A stretch of 7,540 bases of DNA from Actinomycetota bacterium (GTDB taxonomy: Bacteria; Actinomycetota; Thermoleophilia; RBG-16-64-13): NCBI GenBank assembly GCA_003157225.1, contig PMIZ01000456.1, positions 16,311 through 23,850 on the forward strand, written 5' to 3'. Below, in pieces: positions 1 to 6,162 of the stretch. The notes under the pieces were generated by a model. It saw only the letters and a list, made by a program, of their open reading frames with translations. It had not been told where the DNA came from and did no database searches. The position numbers and the translations under genes are program-made. The number at the start of each line of letters is the position of its first letter. Position 1 is the first letter of the stretch.

Positions 1-1038
1 GTCCCCGAGGAGATCATCCGAGCGCTGGGCGGACAGTGCGTGGGCCTCTGCGCGGGCGCGGAGTGGGCATACGGAGAGGTGGAGCGCATCCTGCCCCAGA
101 ACACCTGCGCTCTTATCAAGTCCTTCATGGGCTTCAAGCTGGGCAAGGTCTGTCCCTATGCCGAAGCCTGCGATCTGGTCGTGGGCGAGACCACCTGCGA
201 CGGCAAGAAGAAGGCCTACGAGCTGCTGGGCGAGTTGGCCCCGGTGCACGTCATGGAGCTTCCCCAGATGAAGCGGCCGGAGGACCGAGTGCTTTGGCGG
301 ACTGAGATCGAGCGGCTCGTCACCCGGCTGGAAGAGGTGAGCGGACGGAAGCTGACCGCCGAGAATCTCGCGAGCGCTATCAAGGAGGTCAACGACAAGC
401 GCCGGGCCCTGCAGCGGCTGAACGCGGCTCGCAAGGCTTCACCCGTCCCCATCTCGGGCAAGGACGCTCTGCTGGCCGTCCAGGTGGCCTTCTACGACGA
501 CGTGCCTCGCTTCACCGCCATGGTGAACAAGATCGCCGATGAGCTCGAGGCCCGCGTAGCCGCGGGCGAGGGCGTGGCGCCCGCAAACGCACCACGGGTC
601 CTCGTCACCGGCACTCCGATGTCCGTGCCCAACTGGAAAGTCTACGACGTCATCGAGAAGGCTGGCGGCGTGGTGGTCATGGAAGAGATGTGTACCGGCT
701 CGCGCTACTATTCGAAGTTGGTGGACGAGAGCCCACGAGACACGGCCGGCATGCTCGACGCCCTCACCGACAAGTACCTCGACATCAACTGCGCCTGCTT
801 CACCCCGAACACTGCCAGACTGGACGATGTGATCCGGCTCGCCAACGAGTACCACGCCGACGGCATAGTCCAGTGCGACCTGCAGTTCTGCACTCCCTAT
901 CAGATCGAGGCTACTTCGGTCGGTCGCGCGGCCCAGGCGGCGGGGCTACCGACTCTCCGCATCGACACCGACTACTCGGCCAACGACATCGGGCAACTCT
1001 CCACTCGGGTGGAGGCCTTCCTCGAGATGCTGGAATGA
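1..1038 (+). CDS. 2-hydroxyacyl-CoA dehydratase-family (double-cubane-cluster type) reductase, 5'-truncated by window edge
   Basis: The reading frame is open from base 1, so the true start lies upstream; 345 residues are visible. The sequence resembles the HgdB/YjiM branch of the 2-hydroxyacyl-CoA dehydratase family. Those proteins bind Fe-S (double-cubane) clusters and carry out low-potential reductions in anaerobes, driven by an ATP-hydrolysing activase. Visible family-like motifs, numbered from the first visible codon, are VPEEIIRALGG (1-11), NTCALIKS (34-41), KVCPY (49-53), VVGETTCDGKKK (60-71), MEEMCTGSRYY (227-237), NCACFTPN (263-270) and QCDLQFCTPYQIE (291-303). Cysteines 36, 66, 231, 264/266 and 297 are the likely cluster ligands. 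By analogy with YjiM-type proteins, only some tens of N-terminal residues seem to be missing. The gene is followed at 31 bases by a DUF3343 gene and then a YedF-like gene, a context that favours the YjiM/double-cubane reductase type over a fermentative dehydratase. No activase or second dehydratase subunit is in the window, so the substrate is unknown. Confidence 0.88.
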   Translation, partial: VPEEIIRALGGQCVGLCAGAEWAYGEVERILPQNTCALIKSFMGFKLGKVCPYAEACDLVVGETTCDGKKKAYELLGELAPVHVMELPQMKRPEDRVLWRTEIERLVTRLEEVSGRKLTAENLASAIKEVNDKRRALQRLNAARKASPVPISGKDALLAVQVAFYDDVPRFTAMVNKIADELEARVAAGEGVAPANAPRVLVTGTPMSVPNWKVYDVIEKAGGVVVMEEMCTGSRYYSKLVDESPRDTAGMLDALTDKYLDINCACFTPNTARLDDVIRLANEYHADGIVQCDLQFCTPYQIEATSVGRAAQAAGLPTLRIDTDYSANDIGQLSTRVEAFLEMLE

Positions 1039-1068
1039 GCGGAGTCTCCGCAGGATCGACAACCCGCG

Positions 1069-1329
1069 GTGGCTGAGGCCCTCGCCCACGCCTTGTTCGT
1101 GGTCCCCTCGGCCCAGGCGCTGAAGGGCGAGGCAGCATTGAGAGCGGCCGGCATCCCCTGCGCGCTGATCCCGGTGCCCCGCACACTCACGTCGGAGTGC
1201 GGGGTCTGCCTGCGCGTGCCCGCGGGGCATCGGGAAGAAGCTGGAGACGCGTTGAGATCCGCCGGCATCGAGGTCACGGCGGTGCACGACGTCGAAGTAA
1301 TCAATCGTGGCGAAAGAGGCGCAAGATGA
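1069..1329 (+). CDS. DUF3343 protein (putative Se/S carrier-like)
   Basis: This small protein of 86 residues looks like the DUF3343 family, described as putative selenium/sulfur carrier proteins and often found beside YedF and HgdB-like genes. The N-terminal half (HALFVVPSAQALKGEAALRAAGI, in two parts: residues 7-19 and 20-29) is a beta strand followed by a helix. It leads into IPVPRTLTSECGVCLRVP (34-51), the family signature with a cysteine at 44. A second cysteine at 47 makes a CxxC pair. GTG at 1069 is the first usable start in this frame after the upstream stop at 1036-1038. Its ribosome site is weak: AGGA at 1052-1055, 13 bases ahead, so translation may be coupled to the upstream gene. 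The stop overlaps the next gene's start (ATGA, 1326-1329), which supports one operon. The molecular role of the family is not proven; carrying reactive sulfur or selenium is inference from family naming and the cysteines. Confidence 0.82.
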   Translation: MAEALAHALFVVPSAQALKGEAALRAAGIPCALIPVPRTLTSECGVCLRVPAGHREEAGDALRSAGIEVTAVHDVEVINRGERGAR

Positions 1330-1712
1330 CCGATCAGACCTTCAGCAACCCCGCGGCGGTTCCCTCGCCGCCGCTGGGGCAGATCGTCCTTGCCGTGTCG
1401 AGCGACGGCATGGGGCGGGGCGACGACGAGCTGGGCCGCCTGCTACTGAGAAACCACCTGCACGTTCTTACCGAGGTGCACCCCAAGCCGGACGTATTGA
1501 TCTTCTACAATGGCGGGGTGAAACTCGCCGCTGAGGGCTCGCCGGCGCTGGAAGACCTCAGGCTGCTCGTCGACCAAGGCGTGCAGGTGTTGCTTTGCGG
1601 CACGTGCATCGGCCATTTCGAGCTGCAGGACAAGGTGGCGGTTGGCGAGGTCTCCAACATGTACGCCATCACCGAAACCATGCTGCAAGCGGACAAGGTG
1701 GTCAACCTGTAG
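1326..1712 (+). CDS. yedF: YedF/DsrE-like sulfurtransferase-type protein lacking the TusA domain
   Basis: This 128-residue protein matches the C-terminal DsrE-like half of YedF (sulfurtransferase-like selenium metabolism protein). Recognisable parts are VLAVSSDGMGRGDDELGRLL (residues 21-40), IFYNGGVKLAAEGS (59-72), LLCGTCIGHFEL (89-100) and VAVGEVSNMYAI (104-115). The cysteines of CGTC are at 91 and 94. Typical YedF proteins begin with a TusA-like domain bearing a Cys-Pro motif. Here only about 18 Pro/Ala-rich residues precede the DsrE-like part, so that domain is absent unless it is encoded elsewhere. ATG 1326 is chosen because AAGAGG (1314-1319) lies six bases upstream and the start overlaps the preceding stop. 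The frame stays open upstream to a start at 1197, but that extension is Arg-rich and lies inside the DUF3343 gene. Acting with DUF3343 in passing sulfur or selenium to a partner is inference from the gene order. Confidence 0.85.
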   Translation: MTDQTFSNPAAVPSPPLGQIVLAVSSDGMGRGDDELGRLLLRNHLHVLTEVHPKPDVLIFYNGGVKLAAEGSPALEDLRLLVDQGVQVLLCGTCIGHFELQDKVAVGEVSNMYAITETMLQADKVVNL

Positions 1713-1789
1713 GAACGAGAATCGAAACGCGACTTCTGTGCCGCATCTCGCGCGACGCCCCCGACACCTGGTGTTGTGCCGGCCTCCGG

Positions 1790-1798
1790 TGCTATCTT
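1790..1798 (+). promoter_or_regulatory. possible extended -10 promoter for the SLH gene
   Basis: TGCTATCTT has the TGn extension plus a -10-like hexamer (TATCTT, four of six matches to TATAAT). No good -35 is seen at the usual distance. If it is used, transcription would start near 1805 and give a leader of roughly 94 bases carrying the GCCGG/CCGGC hairpin. Confidence 0.3.
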
Positions 1799-1882
1799 GG
1801 GGCCTCCAAGCCCTTCACGCCGGCAGGAATCACCGGCAATTCCCAGTATTAACACCGGATGAAGAATCACGCATCACACTAG

Positions 1883-1891
1883 AAGAAGGGG
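1883..1891 (+). promoter_or_regulatory. ribosome binding site deciding the SLH gene start
   Basis: The purine-rich AAGAAGGGG ends seven bases before ATG 1899. This favours ATG 1899 over the in-frame TTG at 1896, which would add only one residue. Confidence 0.7.
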
Positions 1892-1898
1892 CGTATTG

Positions 1899-3575
1899 AT
1901 GAGCGCGCGTTACTTCAGTCGCAAGCCAGCCTTGTTCGTGTTGATCGCGGTCCTCGCGGTCGTCGTCTTGACCTGCGGCCTACTTGCCCTTGTGCCCGGA
2001 TCACACCCGGGAAGTGCCTCGGCAGCTGCCGCGGCACCGCAGGTGGTTTCGGTCGACCCCGCCAATGACACCAAGAACTGCCCCATCGCACAGATCGTCA
2101 AAGTGACGTTCGATCAGGACATGGACGTGTCGACGGTGACCAGCAGCACCCTCTACATCAAGGTGGAGGGCGGCTTCCCACTGCCGGCGACCGTCAGCTA
2201 CGACGCCGCCACGAAGACGGCCACGGTCATACCCCTCGCCAAGCTCGTCGCCGGTACCACCTACTACATCACCTTGACGCAGAACGTGAAGAGCACGGCA
2301 GGACTGAGCGTGCCCGGCGCTCCGCTCACCTGGTTTTTCCACACCGTGCCGGCCATCCCCCCACGAGTCGTTACCAAGACCCCGGTGAACGGGTCGGTCA
2401 ACTGTTCGCTCAACCAGGTGATCTCCATCACCTTCGACTCGGACATGGATGCCAGCAAGTTCACCCAGTTCTCCTTCTACTTCGCCAAGCACGGAGGCGC
2501 GGTTTTGCCGGCCTCCATCACCTACAACACCGCCACGAGGACGGCTACGCTCACGCCCACCGATCCGCTCCAGGAAGCAACCACCTATGACGTGACACTC
2601 ATCGGCACCGCCTCCGGCATGAACGGCATGTACGTGCTGGGAGCGCCCATCGTCTGGAGCTTTACCACGGTGCTGGCGCAGCCTCCCGCGGTAGCGAGCA
2701 AGACTCCGGCCGACGGTGCGAAGGACCAGGAGCTCGACGTGGTCGCCTTGGTCACGTTCGACCGAGCCGTGGACCCCAACACCATCACCGCCGACAGCTT
2801 CTACCTGCAGAAGGTCGGCGGGGACCGGGTAGCCACGATCATGACCCGCAACGAACTGGGCGCCTCGCTCACTCCCAAGGTGGAGCTCGAGTCGAACACC
2901 ACCTACCAGGTGACGATCACCGGCGACGTGAAGAACACCAAGGGGTTCGGCTTGCTCAACGCCCCGGTCAGCTGGACTTTCACCACCAAGAAGATCACGT
3001 CGCCCTTCAGCGATGTGTCCGCCGACTACCGGTACTTCACTGCCATCTACAACCTAGCGCATCGCGGCGTCATCGGCGGCTTCAGCAACGGCACGTTCCT
3101 CCCGTCTAGCCCGGTCTATCGCCAGCAATTCACCAAGCTGCTGGTGAAAGCTGCGGGTTTCACGGTCACCGGCGCCGAAGTCTGCCCCTTCACCGACGTC
3201 TCCAAGCAGCCCACCGGCAGCGATCCCTTCTACCCGGCGAAATACGTGGCTGTATGCGCATCCCGGAACATCGTGCAGGGTGAGACGGCCACCCATTTCG
3301 ACCCCTTCGCGAACGTCACCCGCTTCCAGGCAGCAACCATGATCGTGAGGACCATCGACAGCATGGACAGAGGCCTGCTGAAGACCCCCACTACCTCGTA
3401 CCAGTCCACCTGGAATCCTGCCTTGAGCTCTGCCCACGGGCAGAACGCCCGTTTGGCGGAGTTCAACGGGTTGCTGGTTGGGCTGCCCCTGTCCGAACTC
3501 GACCCGCTCCTCCCCATGACCCGGGGCGAGATAGCCCAACTCGAGTGGAACCTCGTGCAGTTCTTGGCCAAGTAG
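1899..3575 (+). CDS. exported surface protein: three Ig-like (Big_5) domains plus SLH repeats
   Basis: This protein of 558 residues starts with a basic stretch and a hydrophobic segment (11-32), then an Ala-rich region with ASA at 40-42, as in a secretion signal. Three tandem Ig-like Big_5-type domains follow, at about 47-150, 155-257 and 262-363. Each opens with a P-x-V-[VA]-[ST]-x-[DT]-P pattern, has a (V/I)(T)FD core (FDQDMD, FDSDMD, FDRAVD) and ends in a W-[FST]-F-[HT]-T strand. The C-terminus has SLH repeats: SPFSDVSADYRYF...GVIGGFSNGTFLP (368-421), CPFTDVSK...NIVQGETATHFDP (429-488) and a weak third copy (about 501-553) keeping LLPMTRGEIAQ. SLH repeats typically bind secondary cell-wall polymers, so the protein is probably wall-anchored with its Ig domains as spacer or adhesion modules. 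Cysteines 61 and 169 sit at matching positions of Ig domains 1 and 2; domain 3 has none. SLH2 holds cysteines 429 and 453. A leader precedes the gene and a strong hairpin follows, so it is likely a single-gene unit. The ligand is unknown. Confidence 0.9.
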   Translation: MSARYFSRKPALFVLIAVLAVVVLTCGLLALVPGSHPGSASAAAAAPQVVSVDPANDTKNCPIAQIVKVTFDQDMDVSTVTSSTLYIKVEGGFPLPATVSYDAATKTATVIPLAKLVAGTTYYITLTQNVKSTAGLSVPGAPLTWFFHTVPAIPPRVVTKTPVNGSVNCSLNQVISITFDSDMDASKFTQFSFYFAKHGGAVLPASITYNTATRTATLTPTDPLQEATTYDVTLIGTASGMNGMYVLGAPIVWSFTTVLAQPPAVASKTPADGAKDQELDVVALVTFDRAVDPNTITADSFYLQKVGGDRVATIMTRNELGASLTPKVELESNTTYQVTITGDVKNTKGFGLLNAPVSWTFTTKKITSPFSDVSADYRYFTAIYNLAHRGVIGGFSNGTFLPSSPVYRQQFTKLLVKAAGFTVTGAEVCPFTDVSKQPTGSDPFYPAKYVAVCASRNIVQGETATHFDPFANVTRFQAATMIVRTIDSMDRGLLKTPTTSYQSTWNPALSSAHGQNARLAEFNGLLVGLPLSELDPLLPMTRGEIAQLEWNLVQFLAK

Positions 3576-3584
3576 AGACAATCC

Positions 3585-3623
3585 CCGTGGGGGCCGGCCC
3601 GGGCCACCGGCCGGCCCCCACGG
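3585..3623 (+). terminator. strong GC-rich hairpin after the SLH gene, probable terminator
   Basis: CCGTGGGGGCCGGCC (3585-3599) and GGCCGGCCCCCACGG (3609-3623) are perfect inverted copies, 15 bp, with a nine-base loop. The hairpin begins nine bases after the stop codon. What follows is TCGCTTCGTTCG rather than a T-run, so it is not a classical U-tailed terminator. GC-rich hairpins with poor tails are common in actinobacteria and may end transcription or protect the 3' end of the RNA. Confidence 0.7.
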
Positions 3624-3678
3624 TCGCTTCGTTCGCCGCGCAGACAGAGCCCCCCGCCAGAGCCGCTACAGTCGACGA

Positions 3679-3706
3679 TTGACACTCGCGGCCGTCCGAC
3701 TATGCT
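3679..3706 (+). promoter_or_regulatory. sigma70-type promoter placing the start site at the ATG (leaderless)
   Basis: A perfect -35 TTGACA (3679-3684), a 16-base spacer and the -10 TATGCT (3701-3706, TAnnnT) are seen. Only seven bases, GTAGCCC, separate the -10 from ATG 3714, so transcription should start at or within a base of the start codon. No ribosome site precedes the ATG. CTACAG (3666-3671) and CTGTAG (3705-3710) form an inverted pair around the core promoter. Confidence 0.65.
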
Positions 3707-3713
3707 GTAGCCC

Positions 3714-6101
3714 ATGGGCAGCCCAGCAGTGAGGAGTGTCTTTGCGAGTCCAGCGAGGTGGGAACGACCCCCGGTGGCCTCGGTCACAGCCGGCGCCCTC
3801 GCTCTCCTTGTCTCCCTGGTCCTGCTGCTTGTCTTCGCGAGCACCGCCCATGCATCGGACTGGACCGACGTGCCTTTCCCTGCCGGCGAGACGGCAAGGG
3901 ACGTCGTCCAGGACTCCGCCGGCAACCTCTGGGCAACTACTCTCGAGCAGTCGGGCACGTTCGGCCACATCGAGCTGCTCCGAAAAGGCGCCTCCGAGTG
4001 GGAAGACGCCTGCTCGGGGCTCAGCTGGGACGAGTTCCAGTGGGATCACGGCCTTGTAGCCGTTGGAGACAAGCTCTTTCTGGTTGTCACTGACGGTGGG
4101 TGCTATACACGCTCCGCTGGCGACTCGAGTTGGCATCGCGTGGACACCTCTCAGCCCTTCTACGATGAGCTGGCGGATTGGAACGGCTACCTCTGGGGCG
4201 GCAGTGGCTACCTGGGGGTCGGTCGGCTCGACCCCGGCACTGGAGAGGCCACCGCAGTTAACGATGGTCTCCCTCTGGTCGGTGACAATCTCGACAAGAG
4301 CAAGGACTTCTGGCGGCCTCGGGGCAACAGCAAGTACCTGTACGTGGGATTCACCGTGGAGAGCGCCACGGCTGCCGATCCGAGCTTCGGGGGTGTCGGT
4401 GTCTACCGGCTGGCCCGGGGCAGCGGCACCTGGGAGGATACCGGGCTCAAGGTCATGCCTCTGGGAACCGACTTCGACCCTAGCCGGGCGACGAGCACCA
4501 CCGACTGGGGCGTCTGGGGCGTGAGCGCAGTCGACGGCTACGTGCTGGCGGAGGTTTCGGCTCCCAGCGAGGCGCTCACCAGCAGGCTCTTCCTTTTCGA
4601 CGAGACGGCAAGCACCTGGAGCAGCGTCACCCTGCCGTCGGAGAAGCCTGCCTGGTACACCCTGGAGTCGGAAGCCAGCTGCATCGCCTGGAACGGCAAG
4701 TTCTACTTCCCCGCCGGAGTCGCCAAGGATGGGGTTTCGTTCGACATCTTCGACCCGACATCCAAGACCTGGAGCACCGGCGTCACCGTATCCGGCACCC
4801 GGTGGGCGCCTCTCGGCAGCACGGCCCAACTGCTCGGTAGCGAGCTCCTGGTGGGGGGTTCGGGAAGCGGAAGTTCAGGAGGCGGCCAGACCACGCAGAC
4901 CTCCAAACCCAACTTCGTCGAGTCCGTTCCCCTGCCCACCCAGATCTCCACGGACCCAGGGGTCATCGGAACCAATTTCGGGCTGGCGTTGCTCTTCGCG
5001 GTGATCTTCGGCTTCACATCGACGCTGTTCAACAACACGCTCAAAGCGAATGGTGATCGGATAACGCGGGCGCTGGCGCCTGTGAGTCGCGCGCTTCGAC
5101 GTGGAGAGGACAGCGGGCGTCCACTGTTTCGCCGGCTGGGAAATGCGATGGTCGCTTTTGCGCTTCGCTCGTCCGCCCTTCGACGGGTAGCACCGCGAAC
5201 GCCCCACATCAGCAGGCGGTGGCTGGAACGCCTGGTGATCGTGGTCCTCGCCGCTCTCATCTACGCGTTCCTCGATCCCACGTTCGGCTTCTCGCACCAC
5301 GGTGTGGGCATCTACTTCGCGCTGCTCATCACCGTGGCTGCCGTGACGATGGCCTGGGAAGGCATTCAGGCTTTCGTGAGCGCTCGCGGCTACCGTATCG
5401 CGGCCGCGGTCAAGCTGTTCCCGGCCGCCATCGCCATCGCTGTGCTCTGCGTACTTCTCTCGCGGCTGTCGGGCTTCACGCCTGGCTATCTGTACGGGTT
5501 CGTGGGAGGCCTGGCCTTCCTTGGAGGCCATCCTGAAGAGCGCAAGAGAGGCCGCCTGGTGCTGGTGGGGGCCGTCTGTCTGCTCGCCGTCAGCCTGGCG
5601 GCATGGTTCCTGGCCATGCCACTCTCGAAGGTAGCGGAGGGCGGGTCATGGTGGGCAACCTTCCTGCAAAGCATATGTGCGGGGATCTTCGTGGCCGGTC
5701 TGGAGGGGCTGCTCTTCGGGCTGGTGCCGCTCAGTTTCATGGAGGGTGGCTCGCTCTTCCGCTGGAGCAAGGTGCTCTGGTCGGCGATGTTCGGAGTAGC
5801 GCTGTTCCTCTTCTGGCATGTCCTTCTCAACAAGAACAGCAAGTACGGCGCCGCCTTCGAGAATACGAATACTCAGGTGGTGTTGGCATTGCTCGGCTTC
5901 TGGACTGTGATCACCGTGGGAACGTATCTGCTGTTTCGACGTTCTCGACCGCGGGCGCCGGCTGCGCAGGCGCCCTTCCAGCAACCGCCGCCTGAGTGGG
6001 ACCAGCGACAGACGTGGGGCCAGCGACCGCAGTATCCAGCCGCCGGGGCACCCCAGCAATGGGCTCCTCCGCCACCTTCCTGGCCGCCGCCGCCTCGTTG
6101 A
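3714..6101 (+). CDS. propeller-like sensor/adhesin with polytopic FGLLP-motif-type membrane domain
   Basis: This protein has 795 residues. A signal-anchor segment (21-42) ending AHASDW leads into an extracytoplasmic region of about 65-384. That region has six or seven degenerate kelch-like repeats, shown by recurrent blade endings: YRLARGSGTWED (231-242), LFLFDETASTWSSV (292-305) and FDIFDPTSKTWSTG (343-356), each preceded by a strand such as WNGKFYF or NGYLWGG. A Gly/Ser linker (381-391) follows. The C-terminal half has about nine hydrophobic segments, near 418-436, 505-521, 529-547, 562-583, 590-604, 613-633, 652-675, 685-704 and 720-741. The segment with GLEGLLFGLVPLSFMEG (662-678) resembles the motif of actinobacterial FGLLP motif-containing membrane proteins. 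The tail (743-795) is rich in Pro, Gln and Trp. The family's function is unknown to me. A sensor or envelope-assembly role is inference from an outside propeller joined to a membrane bundle. ATG 3714 is chosen from the promoter; GTG 3729 is an alternative. No HExxH or kinase motif is seen. Confidence 0.85.
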   Translation: MGSPAVRSVFASPARWERPPVASVTAGALALLVSLVLLLVFASTAHASDWTDVPFPAGETARDVVQDSAGNLWATTLEQSGTFGHIELLRKGASEWEDACSGLSWDEFQWDHGLVAVGDKLFLVVTDGGCYTRSAGDSSWHRVDTSQPFYDELADWNGYLWGGSGYLGVGRLDPGTGEATAVNDGLPLVGDNLDKSKDFWRPRGNSKYLYVGFTVESATAADPSFGGVGVYRLARGSGTWEDTGLKVMPLGTDFDPSRATSTTDWGVWGVSAVDGYVLAEVSAPSEALTSRLFLFDETASTWSSVTLPSEKPAWYTLESEASCIAWNGKFYFPAGVAKDGVSFDIFDPTSKTWSTGVTVSGTRWAPLGSTAQLLGSELLVGGSGSGSSGGGQTTQTSKPNFVESVPLPTQISTDPGVIGTNFGLALLFAVIFGFTSTLFNNTLKANGDRITRALAPVSRALRRGEDSGRPLFRRLGNAMVAFALRSSALRRVAPRTPHISRRWLERLVIVVLAALIYAFLDPTFGFSHHGVGIYFALLITVAAVTMAWEGIQAFVSARGYRIAAAVKLFPAAIAIAVLCVLLSRLSGFTPGYLYGFVGGLAFLGGHPEERKRGRLVLVGAVCLLAVSLAAWFLAMPLSKVAEGGSWWATFLQSICAGIFVAGLEGLLFGLVPLSFMEGGSLFRWSKVLWSAMFGVALFLFWHVLLNKNSKYGAAFENTNTQVVLALLGFWTVITVGTYLLFRRSRPRAPAAQAPFQQPPPEWDQRQTWGQRPQYPAAGAPQQWAPPPPSWPPPPR

Positions 6102-6127
6102 CGAGCCTCCGACCTCGCCTGTACTCT
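6098..6127 (+). promoter_or_regulatory. weak candidate promoter for the heme-protein gene, overlapping the upstream stop
   Basis: TTGACG (6098-6103) contains the TGA stop of the preceding gene and lies 18 bases before TACTCT (6122-6127), a TAnnnT element with only three of six consensus bases. The start site would be near 6134, leaving a short leader with AGGAG at 6152-6156. Read-through from the upstream gene is an equally good explanation for expression, since no terminator lies between them. Confidence 0.3.
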
Positions 6128-6162
6128 GAGGTGCGTCGGAACCACGAGTTCAGGAGTGCTTG

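Larger units (their letters stand above)
1713..1898 (+). other. intergenic leader between the yedF-like and SLH genes
   Basis: No gene is visible in these 186 bases. There is no convincing terminator after the yedF-like gene: the best hairpin pairs CGCGA at 1728-1732 with TCGCG at 1748-1752, and no T-run follows. Downstream lie a possible extended -10, two short hairpins (CTTGG 1796-1800 with CCAAG 1806-1810; GCCGG 1819-1823 with CCGGC 1833-1837) and a good ribosome site. I could not match the leader to a known riboswitch by eye. Confidence 0.6.

Noticed and set aside
439..855. Minus-strand frame of 138 codons in the dehydratase gene
   Set aside because: It opposes conserved cysteine motifs of the dehydratase; the composition is a codon-bias shadow.
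690..1076. Plus-strand frame overlapping the end of the dehydratase gene, with an ATGA-like overlap at 1035
   Set aside because: The product is Arg/His-rich with no recognisable motif and ends at 1076. The DUF3343 frame starting at 1069 is the real downstream gene.
1713..1898. Cyclic-di-GMP or other known riboswitch upstream of the surface-protein gene
   Set aside because: The conserved core segments of the c-di-GMP-I aptamer, as I know them, are not present; only short hairpins are seen.
3230..3970. Minus-strand open frame of 246 codons across the SLH gene end and promoter region
   Set aside because: It spans the hairpin and the promoter of the next gene, has no family-like motifs and opposes the SLH repeats.
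3666..4829. Long open frame on the minus strand (387 codons) opposite the propeller gene
   Set aside because: Its Arg/Gly/Ala/Pro-rich product looks like no family I know. It opposes a clearly coding frame with domain structure and is the expected by-product of high GC at third codon positions.
5280..5760. Site-2-protease (M50) reading of the membrane domain, from the resemblance of PLSFMEG to an LPxxxLDG-like motif
   Set aside because: No HExxH is present. The nearest histidines are in SHHG (527-529) and GGHPEE (604-609), which do not fit the zinc site.
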